A stretch of DNA of 64,000 nt from JADKHR01 sp041917295 (GTDB lineage Bacteria; Elusimicrobiota; Elusimicrobia; FEN-1173): NCBI GenBank assembly GCA_041917295.1, contig JAYRXX010000063.1, forward strand, positions 62,001 to 126,000, read 5' to 3'. The translations under genes and the position numbers were made by a program. The notes beneath the pieces are model-generated. The model ran no database searches. It saw only the letters and a list, made by a program, of their open reading frames with translations, and was not told the DNA's origin. Each line of letters begins with the position of its first letter. Positions within the stretch are counted from its first letter, which is position 1. Shown piece after piece: positions 36,901-44,636 of the stretch.

Positions 36901-38444
36901 TCTTTGAGCAACGCCATCATTCCGTCCGTATGAAATCCCCCCGCCACCAGAACGGATAAATTGACCTTGTCCGTCTTCATTTTGGCCAGCAGATTCTTCA
37001 CCAACGCATTGTTTCGTTGTTCGGCCTTTAGGCAATACTCCTTATACGGGGAGAGATCGGGCAACGAAACGGTGTTGCTCCCGAACGTCGGGCTGATTTG
37101 GGTCAAAACCGAGCGAATATTTTCCAACGAGAGGTCTTCTTTTTTCAACACTCTCCATTCCTGGGGCGTCAAACCGTGGTTCGTTAGCTTGTCCAGGAGG
37201 GCCAGACCACGGAACACGTCCACCAGCTTTTTTTCCTTGCTTGTTTCGGCCAATCCGGTCAACGCCGCCAATTCCAGCCGGTCCAGTTCGTCCAACAACT
37301 TTCCGGAATCCAGCGGGTCCGCCCCCTGAACGTAGTCCATGTAAGCGGCAAGAGGCCCAAACGTGTCCAGCCGGATATCGTTTTGCCGGCACACGGTGGC
37401 CACGTATTTTTGATAAGTCCCAGCCGTTTGCCGTCCCGCCCGATAGGTCAAACTGACCTTCACCAACCGGTCCAAATCGTTGGGTTCAAGCCGTTGGGCC
37501 AGCGCCTCGGCCAACCTCACCCGTTGTCGTTCCACCTCTTTAAAATCGAGGGTCCGTTCTTGGGCCAACAATTTGACCAACATGGCCACCTGGGGATAAG
37601 CCTTTTTGTCCCCCGCCAGCGCGGACCAGAGGGCCGGCACGTAGTCTCCCAACGATTCTTTGTGGGACATGTAGGCCCGACGGTGGTCGTCCAACGCGCG
37701 CAGGCTGGGCGAATAAAACGTTTCCCGGGCTTTGTCGGCCGCGGCGGAGAATCCCGCCAGGGATTGCCGCACGTGGGCTCGGCCCGATTCGGATTTTTCA
37801 AACGCGTCGACGTGGCCGCGATAAAGCGCCAAATCCTCAAGACCCCACAAGGTCGGTTTTTCTTCGGCGACGATTCCCGCCACTTCGGGGCCGGTTAAAT
37901 AGCCCAAGTTCAAAAAACGATCGGACAGTTTTTTCCGAACGTCCAACGGCCCTTCGCGAAAAAAGTCCAACTCGAACGACCCCAGAGCCCCTTCCAAACC
38001 CACCAAAGAAATTCCTCTTTGCGCGCGAAGCGATTCCACCAAACCCGCCAAATTATTCTGGGCTTCTTCCACCTCATGCACATCCTGCAAATGAATCACC
38101 ACCGGCGCGTCCGCTCGAGGCGCCACGTGGATTTCCCGAATGTCTCCGTAACCCGCCACCAGGTCCGGCAACCAGCCCCAGTCTTTTTGCATTCCCGGCG
38201 ACAGAACTCGGTGGGACGGACCCGCCGCCAACTCCGCCAAGCTGGACGGGGAATCACCCGTTGGACCCGCCGCAACCACCTCGGCCGCCCGCAATCCTTG
38301 GGTTGTGGCGAGAATGGCCGCTGAACCGCGCCGCTGACCGGTTCGGCGTCGTTCTTCCCAATAATTCGTTTCGGCCGAATAGAGGCTTACCACGTTGGAA
38401 AATCCGTAAATCAGCACCAACGCTTGGGCGAAATATCGTCTCAT
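30984..38444 (-). CDS. 2486-residue membrane protein with permuted dikinase-like phosphotransferase modules
   Basis: Starts at an ATG after AGAAGGGA with a signal-like helix (YFAQALVLIYGFSNVVSLYS). Residues about 110-560 form a soluble domain with VVIHLQDVHEVEEAQNNLAG near the start and VAGGFHTDGMMALL near 500, somewhat like TraB/ChaN-type proteins. About four membrane helices follow at 610-770, including GGLLFHGIYNF. Residues 790-1340 are helical, with no family seen. About 1350-1435 resembles the C-terminal domain of PPDK-like proteins (FIQAVLTKLGFKTEVRN). A swivel domain at about 1705-1800 has the phospho-His motif ESHSAITLRE (His1766). A PEP-synthase-type ATP-grasp domain at about 2085-2400 has LRSSGDMEDNN (Arg2196), IIQELIRGEMSGVMMTANP and GKLAILQDRAI. 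A last membrane helix lies at about 2410-2430. The usual order is ATP-grasp, swivel, C-domain; here it is reversed. No PEP-binding barrel is seen, so the acceptor is unknown. Confidence 0.85.
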   Translation of the reverse strand: MRRYFAQALVLIYGFSNVVSLYSAETNYWEERRRTGQRRGSAAILATTQGLRAAEVVAAGPTGDSPSSLAELAAGPSHRVLSPGMQKDWGWLPDLVAGYGDIREIHVAPRADAPVVIHLQDVHEVEEAQNNLAGLVESLRAQRGISLVGLEGALGSFELDFFREGPLDVRKKLSDRFLNLGYLTGPEVAGIVAEEKPTLWGLEDLALYRGHVDAFEKSESGRAHVRQSLAGFSAAADKARETFYSPSLRALDDHRRAYMSHKESLGDYVPALWSALAGDKKAYPQVAMLVKLLAQERTLDFKEVERQRVRLAEALAQRLEPNDLDRLVKVSLTYRAGRQTAGTYQKYVATVCRQNDIRLDTFGPLAAYMDYVQGADPLDSGKLLDELDRLELAALTGLAETSKEKKLVDVFRGLALLDKLTNHGLTPQEWRVLKKEDLSLENIRSVLTQISPTFGSNTVSLPDLSPYKEYCLKAEQRNNALVKNLLAKMKTDKVNLSVLVAGGFHTDGMMALLKEANASYVVITPKISKVPDTRPLDIFVRAPLPLEKLLAGDVIHLAYPRLTQNNLETIGAAPNAPKRRDTLFKAWLLSLKNGKEKDGKSTTGLVKGVRSALTVVPLTGLLKEIRFFVPSVLGVLAGEFLTSTLGLTGGPIVHVLVGLTAAILYWPKFRDHHGSAESRWLDENPGTTSSDYRRNLFIAYGLISLVTVGAMVLVPALGVWLVEAQGPITLFEETGRAVGSIVVGGLLFHGIYNFVGRLFGGSRFVPAMADIRDSENDQKRDLDWCENQIRPNQFNAYSALMGSVIESLLKSDEGKKELVEKVPRLLAKLMDLVRENSYFEILPALKMMERLMEVSVQLDLQNGQSVEDLLRPSLTEILYRELSSPLYSDAHLIALLRFSLRVGVDPALCSRVTVQRLVASDWFVDRFLTEIRTGGIEQAEAESLLGVTANVDGEPNPGGPDSSLESREAQEKISQVLAVVQGEKEWERPVNEFRQATDPDVRRVIAQRLERLFHNALDLLRAVHRDEQSVVEALAQLVPSLSRLSPTGFSNSLFITTGFLSSLVNNLSSMGSLLGRDITDEWDDLSKMRPVVPIGSGQSQVEILGYSFPAILASWMKEESLAVNPAPKSRSEFAVISADESKPLDHQFQELVAARKRLLAIDERGRARFASLAGGAVTRADAESLLVIVGKMVDAFNRLGEKNGLPNSTLPPVWERLEQTIQDGIGSLRPEDVVSSQIQHLILDLPRPAVQWEEVGTLHQALNFMHQKGKQLFAEAAGLARVNTIVKVGHVAVTVANLSGNPIESNGVFVNRELRQVLRALEKPGSGPTAEVVLDNKFLKGSVALGVHSVEFLASIAPPENGGGIKVSFLEWRPKEGNIMRLAFIQAVLTKLGFKTEVRNEMFLNGTLDIQSGAFSQEQIEKALYLLVRVLYFTPDLNLMFDHVIGAKCKENGMDRAEAYAATQGEFSDLADVFLAEESIPFFLMDDPQYAQRLDHAYQTYKAKEPERNRVRKLLNNRLVRCGLSPIPETIPFGQGVIQSYYTEPLMSALAKGEIRVEAEGPVRNRNYRPIEDLARESLDRGDELMRMAAGLNGLMADLAFHPIGAVGELIAEECILIVGSGDRLVVRGLADPDSRQLVYATASLLKGDQRVRRLTLEDLGELLNAPEITQGLGEALRRSRKSISEKRLRGKPQEETMPGLVHRGRPISSGTGSVVGVATFDRTFQEKAGARADHVLVVDFTTPSDFDAMKGSLATLTTLGNPESHSAITLRELHHCGVIFRGARWVTRNGKRALSVPVDRPHKPFQGEQGLWITPGVDVQDHLVEEGSVLLIDGERGVVSMLSGGWVEAVYTKWRDFKENRASAQEVVSFVRSFNNWDVLELFLFLAVFNDGLEETQRARVIALLEESVADSSADDRDRFSEAKIKYLQLAVEKTDKDLAWLAEKFRGASTFNHIAASFKQIQNKILSLEGLANLLSLVAPRSADLSDFNSEIKTKEKKLRDQSLKELSKWDRKKATIADLPAIRFVLRRSQLNGVPLNNKSFQRLVKKERALTDDKRNQIRKEKAWVYALDKVDRDFTKEVGGKFSNLGESEPLIRQEGAFVPRALGVTSHAFDSFLVEQGIHLEYHELASELDGFYESDSTRDSEFYGQVQAVSQEMRDAIESHSIDENGNLGKRLRMDLESAGLGNAALILRSSGDMEDNNIAAFAGGARSFSNVNRINLLQMIPKVWASFWLSRGVAYRAHKKMKQKDARLAVIIQELIRGEMSGVMMTANPNSGEDSIVITAGYGLNEGIENNQVECDEYVVRKSDGELIANPTIPQKQKKVVANPTGEGTILVDVPPEDQKRQVLSADQIKWLVRVGNALQTHYGHPRNVEYTFVGGKLAILQDRAITTINEGLSPRGGKESKQRQSRWGSLISLLVLIITFGVFNFHKDANAIESLNSSPGEEASQLVKTDQGLSENSQQEELNADQNGDSPSPALFI

Positions 38445-38521
38445 TTCAAATCCCTTCTACTGGAATGAAAAACCTTCACTTTGCGGTCTTATTTTACTTA
38501 GGATGACCGTTGGAAACCCTT

Positions 38522-38540
38522 AAGAAGTTGTAAACTTCTT
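38522..38540. promoter_or_regulatory. Perfect 8-bp palindrome upstream of the 2486-residue gene
   Basis: aagaagtt (38522-38529) and aacttctt (38533-38540) are exact inverted copies around a 3-nt loop. They lie 78 nt before the start of the 2486-residue gene and after the ppdK terminator. The site could be an operator for the large gene or a second hairpin after ppdK. A -10-like TAAAAT lies between it and the start, without a clear -35. Confidence 0.35.
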
Positions 38541-38562
38541 GTAACGATTTTTTTGCGGCGGG

Positions 38563-38607
38563 CAAACAAAAACCCGGGGGCCGCCTTGGAAAGGAGACCC
38601 CCGGGTT
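38563..38607 (-). terminator. Rho-independent terminator of ppdK
   Basis: On the minus strand, aacccggggg (38607-38598) pairs perfectly with cccccgggtt (38580-38571), and the stem is followed by a T-rich run (38570-38563). It lies 19 nt after the ppdK stop, so the large downstream gene needs its own promoter. Confidence 0.85.
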
Positions 38608-38625
38608 GGATAACGAATGAACCGG

Positions 38626-41337
38626 TTATTTGGAGGTGTAAGACTTTCCGGTTTTGTCCTCGATCACCGCTTGGGCCGCCGCGAGGCGGGCCACGGGAAC
38701 ACGGAACGGGCTGGCGGAAACATAGTTCAGACCCGTGCGGGCGCAGAACTTAACGGACGCCGCATCGCCTCCATGCTCACCACAGATACCGCACTTAAGA
38801 TCCTTGCGGGTTTTGCGGCCTTCGCGGACAGACAGGTCCATTAAGCGGCCCACACCGGTCTGGTCCAAGGTCGCAAACGGGTCGTCCGTGAAGATCTTTT
38901 TGTCCAGATAGACCTTCGTGAACTTACCCGCGTCGTCCCGGGAGAAACCCAACGTCATTTGCGTCAGGTCGTTGGTCCCAAACGAGAAGAATTCCGCTTC
39001 CTGGGCAATGTCCGCCGACGTGAGCGCGGCCCGGGGCACTTCGATCATGGTGCCCAACAGATAGTTCACTTTCACGCCGTACTCTTTTTGGACCTCGTCG
39101 GCCACGCGGCGGACAATGGCGGTTTGGTCTTTCAACTCTTTCACGTTGCCCACCAGCGGAATCATGATTTCCGGCAGAACGTTCACTTTTTCTTTCTTCA
39201 ACTCGCAGGCGGCCGACAAAATGGCCCGCACTTGCATTTCGGTGATTTCCGGATAGGTGATCCCCAACCGGCATCCACGGTGGCCCAACATGGGGTTGAA
39301 CTCGTGAAGTTCGTGGGTCTTCTGAACAATTTTTTCCGTCGGGATCCCGATTTTTTGGGACAACACGGCCGCGTCTTCTTTGGTTTTCGGCAAGAACTCG
39401 TGCAGGGGCGGATCCAACGTCCGAATGGTCACACCGAACCCTTTCATTTCTTTCAAGAGACCTTTGAAGTCGTCTTTTTGGAACGGCAAGAGTTTGTCCA
39501 AGGCCTTGCGTCGTTCTTCCTCCGTGTCGGCCAAGATCATCTCCTGCATGAACGGCAACCGTTCCGGCGCGAAGAACATGTGTTCGGTTCGGCACAGTCC
39601 GATGCCTTCGGCGCCGAGCGACCGGGCCATGATGGCGTCCCGGGGAATATCGGCGTTGGCGCGGACATTGATTTTTCGATACGTGTCCGCCCACGCCATG
39701 ACCGTCTTGAAAGACGCAAAAAGAGTCGATTCTTTGGCGGGCAATTCGTTGCGCAAAACCCGCACCACTTCAGACGGAAGCGTGGGGACCTGGCCCAGCA
39801 ACACTTCGCCGGTGAACCCGTCGATGGACAGGTAATCGCCTTCTTTCACCGTGTGGCCGTCCACATTCAGCACGCCGGCTTCATCGTCAATTTTCAGCAC
39901 GCCACACCCCACCACGCAGGGTTTGCCCATCCCGCGGGCCACCACGGCCGCGTGGGACGTTCGCCCGCCGATGGCGGTTAAAATGCCTTCCGCCGCCACC
40001 ATCCCTTCGATGTCGTCCGGGTTGGTTTCGGGACGGACCAAAACCACAGGTCCTTTTTTGGCCATTTCCACAGCCCGTTCGGACGTGAAAGCGGCTCGGC
40101 CCGTGGCTGCGCCGGGACCGGCGTCGATCCCTTTAGCCAACAATCGGCCGCCTTTGACCGCCGCCGTCTTTTCTTTTCCGTCAAAGACGGGGGCCAGCAA
40201 CTGAGCCAACTGGTCCGGCTCAATGCGAATCAGGGCTTCTTCCTTGGAAATCAGCTTCTCTTTCACCATGTCCACGGCCACTTGAACCGCGGCAATCCCG
40301 GTCCGTTTGCCCGTGCGCGTTTGGAGCATAAACAGGGTGCCCCGCTCGATGGTGAATTCAAAATCCTGCATGTCGCGATAGTGTTTTTCCAGCTTGGAGG
40401 TGATCTCCCGGAGCTGTTTGTACACCTTGGGCATGTCCCGTTCCAATTCTTTGATGGGTTTGGGGGTTCTCACGCCGGCCACCACGTCTTCGCCCTGGGC
40501 GTTGGTCAAGTATTCGCCGAAAAATTCCTTGGCGCCACTGCTGGGATTGCGGGTGAACCCCACCCCGGTGCCGGAATCGTTGCCCATGTTGCCGAACACC
40601 ATGGCCTGGACGTTGACGGCCGTCCCGATATCGTCGGAAATCTTGTTCAACCGGCGATAGGTGATGGCGCGGGGGTTGTTCCAACTGCGGAACACGGCGT
40701 TGCGGGCGTCTTCCAACTGTTTGAGAGGATCTTGGGGGAACTCTTTGCCGGTCTCATCAAGGACCAGCTTCTTCAGCAGGTCCACCACTTCTTTCAAGTC
40801 GTTCACGTTCAAATCGGTGTCCAGATGAACGCCCTTTTTTTCTTTAACGGACTCCAACACTTTCTCGAACGCGCTCTTCTCGATTTCCAACACCACGTTG
40901 CCGAACATGGAGATGAACCGGCGATAGGCGTCCCAGGCGAACCGATCGTTGCCGGTTTTCTCGGCCAAACCGAGCACCGCCGCGTCGTTCAAACCCAAGT
41001 TTAAAATCGTGTCCATCATGCCCGGCATAGAAAACTTTGCGCCGGAGCGAACGGAAACCAGCAGGGGATCGGTGGAGGACCCGAACTTTTTACCCAGGGC
41101 CTTTTCCAGTTTGGCCATGGCCTCTTTGGACTGGCCCGCCAGTTCCGGGGGCAACTTTTTGCCGTTGGCGTAATAGTATCGGCAGGTTTCCGTGGTGATG
41201 GTGTAGCCGGGAGGAACAGGCACCCCCGCTTTGGACATGCCGGCCAAACCAGCGCCTTTACCACCCAACAGGTCCTTTTGAGTGCCGTTGCCTTCTGCCT
41301 TGCCGTTACCGAAAAAATAGACATATTTCTTAGCCAT
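38626..41337 (-). CDS. ppdK: Pyruvate, phosphate dikinase
   Basis: A 903-residue enzyme interconverting pyruvate, ATP and phosphate with PEP, AMP and pyrophosphate. The normal domain order is present: N-terminal ATP-grasp (KKYVYFFG, then GAKFSMPGMMDTILNLG), swivel with the phospho-His in GGRTSHAAVVARGMGKPCVVG (around residue 455), and the C-terminal PEP/pyruvate barrel with GLCRTEHMF, LGHRGCRLG and CGEHGGD. Full length for the family. It follows the YyaL-type gene by 56 nt and ends in a strong terminator. In anaerobes it often works in the glycolytic direction. Confidence 0.98.
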   Translation of the reverse strand: MAKKYVYFFGNGKAEGNGTQKDLLGGKGAGLAGMSKAGVPVPPGYTITTETCRYYYANGKKLPPELAGQSKEAMAKLEKALGKKFGSSTDPLLVSVRSGAKFSMPGMMDTILNLGLNDAAVLGLAEKTGNDRFAWDAYRRFISMFGNVVLEIEKSAFEKVLESVKEKKGVHLDTDLNVNDLKEVVDLLKKLVLDETGKEFPQDPLKQLEDARNAVFRSWNNPRAITYRRLNKISDDIGTAVNVQAMVFGNMGNDSGTGVGFTRNPSSGAKEFFGEYLTNAQGEDVVAGVRTPKPIKELERDMPKVYKQLREITSKLEKHYRDMQDFEFTIERGTLFMLQTRTGKRTGIAAVQVAVDMVKEKLISKEEALIRIEPDQLAQLLAPVFDGKEKTAAVKGGRLLAKGIDAGPGAATGRAAFTSERAVEMAKKGPVVLVRPETNPDDIEGMVAAEGILTAIGGRTSHAAVVARGMGKPCVVGCGVLKIDDEAGVLNVDGHTVKEGDYLSIDGFTGEVLLGQVPTLPSEVVRVLRNELPAKESTLFASFKTVMAWADTYRKINVRANADIPRDAIMARSLGAEGIGLCRTEHMFFAPERLPFMQEMILADTEEERRKALDKLLPFQKDDFKGLLKEMKGFGVTIRTLDPPLHEFLPKTKEDAAVLSQKIGIPTEKIVQKTHELHEFNPMLGHRGCRLGITYPEITEMQVRAILSAACELKKEKVNVLPEIMIPLVGNVKELKDQTAIVRRVADEVQKEYGVKVNYLLGTMIEVPRAALTSADIAQEAEFFSFGTNDLTQMTLGFSRDDAGKFTKVYLDKKIFTDDPFATLDQTGVGRLMDLSVREGRKTRKDLKCGICGEHGGDAASVKFCARTGLNYVSASPFRVPVARLAAAQAVIEDKTGKSYTSK

Positions 41338-41393
41338 ACGAGTGTGACTCCTTGATTTGTGGGGTATTCAGGTAAAAATTCGTCCAGACTCTA

Positions 41394-43496
41394 CTATATT
41401 CCCAACTGTCCCGCCAGGGCTTCCGGGCCGGTGACGGGTTGTTGGCACGCGAAATTGTGGCACAGATAGGCCGTTGGTATCCCATCCACCGGCCCTTTTT
41501 TGACCAATTCCGGTTGCCGACGCGCCCAAAAAGCCGGGTCCGCCTCTGGCACAAAAAGAGACAGGTCCGGTAAAAAAGCCCTCTGCGCCACGGCCAGCAT
41601 TCGCCGGATTTGCTCCTGGTCCAAGGATCCGACGACAACCAGTTCCCGGGGTGGGTTTTCCCACAGCAAACGAGCCGCTTGAATGATTGGAAAAGCCCGG
41701 TCGTTGCCCCCAACCGAATGGGCCTGAATGAGTCGGTCCGCGGCGGACAGGAAATCGTCCCGGCCCAGAAGGCGCGAAAGCCGAATCGTCGTTACCGCCA
41801 GCACGCTGGCGGCCGAAGGTTCCACGTTGTCGCCTTCCTCCTGGGCCCGCAAAAGAAGGAGCGGGTCGTGGTCGGCGGGCGCTGAATAGAGCGCACCGGT
41901 TTGGACGTTCTGGAACCTTTTTAAAGCCAAATCCGCCAGGGTTTCTGCCCAAACCAGCCATTGGATTGAAAAGTCGGCTTCGTAGAGGTCCACCAACCCC
42001 TGGGCCAAAAAAGCGTAGTCGTCAGCCATGGCGGGCACATCTTTTTGGCCCAACCGCCACCGCCGCCACAAGGCGGATCCGTCCCACAGATTGTCTTTCA
42101 CAAAAGAGGCTGTTTTTTGCGCCGCTTCCAGATACTTAGGTTCAGAAAATACCCTCGCCCCCAGGGCAAACGCTGACAGCGCCAATCCGTTCCACGCCGT
42201 TAATATTTTATCGTCCCGTAGCGGACGGGGCCGCCGCTCCCGCGCTTCTCGCAGTTTTGCCAGACACCGGTCCAACCGCCGGCCGCACTCCGCCGGATCC
42301 AGATGGAATTTTCGCGCCGTTTCCTCTACCGAAACAGACTCATACAGAACATTTTTTCCAGAGAATTCCCCGAAAGGATCCGCTTCCACATTCCCCAAAC
42401 CGTTGACACCGTATCGATGGGCGAACAGGTCCGCATCGTCCCCAACCGCGGACCGGATTTCACCCATTGTCCACACATAAAACGCTCCCTCCACTTTTTC
42501 GGCGCTTTCGGTTGCGGGAAAACTGTCGGCGTCTTCCGCGGAATAAAGTCCGCCGCCCGGATGGGCCATGTCCCGAAGAAGATAATCCAAGGTTTTCCGG
42601 GCCACTCCGGCGAATATCGAATCGCCCGTCCGTTGAAAGGCTTCCGTATAAACCACCGCCAACTGGGCGTTGTCGTAAAGCATTTTTTCGAAATGGGGCA
42701 AAAACCACCGTTCGTCCGTGGAATAACGATGGAACCCGCCGCCCACCGCATCAAAGAGCCCCCCTTGGGCCATGTTTCGAAGGGTTTTCAGAACCATCTC
42801 TTCGGCGCGCAAACCCTCGGCTGTCGTCTTGTTAAAATAGCCATACCGCGCCAAAAAAAAGAGGTTGGGCGGCATGGGAAATTTCGGGGCGACAGAAAAT
42901 CCCCCCCCCGCCTCGTCAAAAACCGAATCCAACGAGCGAAAACAAGACTGGGGGGAACTTCCCCCCGGACCCAACGGGGCAGACGGAGGAGACAGAATGT
43001 CTCGAACCGCTTGAGTCAGCCCATCCCCCTGGGCCGCCATTCGTTGCCGCGCCTCGGGATCGCGCCAGGACGCGCCGATAGCGGCCACCACGTCCGGCCA
43101 AGCCCGCCGGCCCTGGCGGGGTTCCGGCGGAAAATAGGTGCCGCCGATGATCGGTTTTCCCTCGGGCGTCACAAACACGTTCAGGGGCCAGCCCCCTTGG
43201 CCCGTGATGGCCTGAACAGCGGTCATGTAGAGGCGGTCCACGTCGGGGCGTTCTTCCCGATCCACTTTCACGGACACGAGGTTTTCGTTCATCACCGCGG
43301 CAATGGCGGGGTTTTCAAAACATTCCCGCTCCATCACGTGACACCAATGGCAGGTCGAATACCCAATAGAGATGAGAAGAGGCTTATTTTCCCGCCGGGC
43401 CTTTTCGAAGGCCTCGGCCCCCCAGGGATACCAATCCACGGGGTTGTGGGCGTGTTGGAGAAGATAGACACTGCTTTGTCCCGCTAACCGGTTCAC
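41394..43496 (-). CDS. YyaL/DUF255 thioredoxin-domain protein
   Basis: A 700-residue protein starting at a GTG (43496). The N-terminal thioredoxin-like DUF255 domain (about 1-165) has LLISIGYSTCHWCHVMERECF with a CxxC site, then GGWPLNVFVTPEGKPIIGGTYFPP. The rest is an alpha/alpha-barrel region like that of glycoside hydrolases and epimerases, with GGFHRYSTDERWFLPHFEKMLYDNAQL. The family is widespread (human SPATA20) but its function is unclear. It is cotranscribed with ppdK and is divergent from the ECF sigma gene. Confidence 0.92.
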   Translation of the reverse strand: MNRLAGQSSVYLLQHAHNPVDWYPWGAEAFEKARRENKPLLISIGYSTCHWCHVMERECFENPAIAAVMNENLVSVKVDREERPDVDRLYMTAVQAITGQGGWPLNVFVTPEGKPIIGGTYFPPEPRQGRRAWPDVVAAIGASWRDPEARQRMAAQGDGLTQAVRDILSPPSAPLGPGGSSPQSCFRSLDSVFDEAGGGFSVAPKFPMPPNLFFLARYGYFNKTTAEGLRAEEMVLKTLRNMAQGGLFDAVGGGFHRYSTDERWFLPHFEKMLYDNAQLAVVYTEAFQRTGDSIFAGVARKTLDYLLRDMAHPGGGLYSAEDADSFPATESAEKVEGAFYVWTMGEIRSAVGDDADLFAHRYGVNGLGNVEADPFGEFSGKNVLYESVSVEETARKFHLDPAECGRRLDRCLAKLREARERRPRPLRDDKILTAWNGLALSAFALGARVFSEPKYLEAAQKTASFVKDNLWDGSALWRRWRLGQKDVPAMADDYAFLAQGLVDLYEADFSIQWLVWAETLADLALKRFQNVQTGALYSAPADHDPLLLLRAQEEGDNVEPSAASVLAVTTIRLSRLLGRDDFLSAADRLIQAHSVGGNDRAFPIIQAARLLWENPPRELVVVGSLDQEQIRRMLAVAQRAFLPDLSLFVPEADPAFWARRQPELVKKGPVDGIPTAYLCHNFACQQPVTGPEALAGQLGI

Positions 43497-43704
43497 CGGG
43501 ATTCCCCGGTTGGGACGTGGTCACATTGACAGGTCCTGGGACTCCAACGGGCAGACCAGGCAATTGGCATTCCCTGGCAATCATAGATTTTTCGGTTCAT
43601 CATTTTTAAATATACTACTTTTTTGTATGCATTGCGGACCCGGAGGCGAAGTGATACCCTTTTGTCGTGAACCAGGGAACTCTTAAGAGGTTTTTGGCGT
43701 TCTT

Positions 43705-44277
43705 ATGAACGATGACCGACGACTGGAATTTAAAGAAAAGGCCCTTCCTCTCCTGGACGAACTCTACGGGGCGGCTTTGCGCATGACCCGCAACCCGGCC
43801 TCAGCGGAAGACCTGGTGGCCGAATCCTATGCCCGTGCCTGGAAAAGCATCGACCAATTTCAACCGGGAACCAACATCCGCGCTTGGATGTACCGCATCG
43901 TGACCAACACCTACATCACCCATTTCCGAAAGAACAAACGGGAACCCGAAAAAGTTGCCGTGGACGCCTACGAAAAAGCGGATCATTTTCACCTCTACAA
44001 CAAGCTTTCGTCCCGAGCGCCCTCGGCCCCGGACCCGGTCAAAGAAGTCATGGGCCGCTTGACCAACGAAGATTTTCGCAAGGCCCTCGACCTGTTGCCG
44101 GAAGATTACCGAACCGCCGTTGTCTTGTTTGACTTGGAAGGCCTTTCTTACCAGGAAGTGGCGGATGCGTTGGACGTGCCGGTCGGAACGGTTCGGTCCC
44201 GGCTGGCCCGGGGGAGGGGCCTGCTTCAATCCTCCCTTCACCAGCACGCCGTTGAATTGGGGCTGGTCCACGCATGA
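43705..44277 (+). CDS. ECF-family RNA polymerase sigma factor
   Basis: A 190-residue group IV sigma factor. Region 2 reads LYGAALRMTRNPASAEDLVAESYARAWK and QPGTNIRAWMYRIVTNTYI. Region 4 reads LPEDYRTAVVLFDLEGLSYQEVADAL with VPVGTVRSRLARGRGLLQ as the recognition helix. The pattern, with a zinc-type anti-sigma gene overlapping by 4 nt, is closest to the SigR/SigH-RsrA group that responds to redox stress. This placement is by resemblance only. A GGAAC-N17-GTT promoter just after the anti-sigma gene is a likely target. Confidence 0.92.
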   Translation: MNDDRRLEFKEKALPLLDELYGAALRMTRNPASAEDLVAESYARAWKSIDQFQPGTNIRAWMYRIVTNTYITHFRKNKREPEKVAVDAYEKADHFHLYNKLSSRAPSAPDPVKEVMGRLTNEDFRKALDLLPEDYRTAVVLFDLEGLSYQEVADALDVPVGTVRSRLARGRGLLQSSLHQHAVELGLVHA

Positions 44278-44525
44278 ACCCCTTTGACCCCAAACACTGG
44301 GATCCTTGCAACGAGGCCCTCGAACGGGTCCATGAGTTTCTCAACCAACGGGATTTAACCCCCTACGATCAAGCGGAAATCCGCCGTCACCTCAAGGATT
44401 GCCCCCCCTGCGGAGATCGATTCGATTTTGAGGAAAAACTGCTGGAACGCTTAAAGAAAAGCGATCCGTGCCAATGCCCGGAACGGTTGAGGGCCCGAAT
44501 TAAAGCCTTACTGAACCTGCCCTAA
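44274..44525 (+). CDS. Zinc-type anti-sigma factor (RsrA-like)
   Basis: 83 residues, soluble, with no membrane segment. It contains the ZAS signature H-x3-C-x2-C in IRRHLKDCPPCGDRFDFEE and a later Cys pair in KKSDPCQCPERLRARI, an arrangement like RsrA/RshA, where thiol oxidation releases zinc and frees the sigma factor. The start overlaps the sigma stop in an ATGA junction, giving coupled synthesis. Redox control is inferred from the Cys pattern, not shown. Confidence 0.86.
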   Translation: MNPFDPKHWDPCNEALERVHEFLNQRDLTPYDQAEIRRHLKDCPPCGDRFDFEEKLLERLKKSDPCQCPERLRARIKALLNLP

Positions 44526-44542
44526 AATGCTAGAATGGGTTT

Positions 44543-44567
44543 GGAACTTTTTTCCGAATGGCGCGTT
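44543..44567 (+). promoter_or_regulatory. Candidate ECF promoter of the 8-codon gene
   Basis: GGAAC at 44543-44547 and GTT at 44565-44567 are separated by 17 nt, the layout used by SigR/SigH/SigE-type ECF factors (GGAAY, 16-19 nt, GTT). The -35 part, GGAACTT, also equals the E. coli sigma-E consensus. Transcription would start near 44574, about 15 nt before the Shine-Dalgarno sequence of the tiny ORF. It lies 17 nt after the anti-sigma stop. Confidence 0.6.
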
Positions 44568-44602
44568 ACACTAATCGACAATACATTCAAGGAGGTTTGC
44601 CC

Positions 44603-44629
44603 ATGTTCGGTCCCGGCTGTGGTTGCTAG
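44603..44629 (+). CDS. 8-codon Cys-containing microORF
   Basis: ATG to TAG encodes MFGPGCGC. A complete AAGGAGG (44589-44595) sits 7 nt before the ATG, stronger than the ribosome site of most genes in this window. An ECF-like promoter lies upstream, and a strong terminator begins 7 nt after the stop. The unit is thus a transcript of roughly 100 nt carrying only this ORF. It may encode a functional thiol micropeptide, a leader peptide controlling read-through into the MFS gene, or be part of a dual-function small RNA. No homologue is known to me. Confidence 0.6.
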   Translation: MFGPGCGC

Positions 44630-44636
44630 TTTTTAA

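Noticed and set aside
43676..43701. GGAAC-N18-GTT upstream of the sigma gene, looking like an autoregulatory ECF promoter
   Set aside because: Transcription would start at or after the ATG at 43705, so the sigma start would be lost; not credible without a different start codon.
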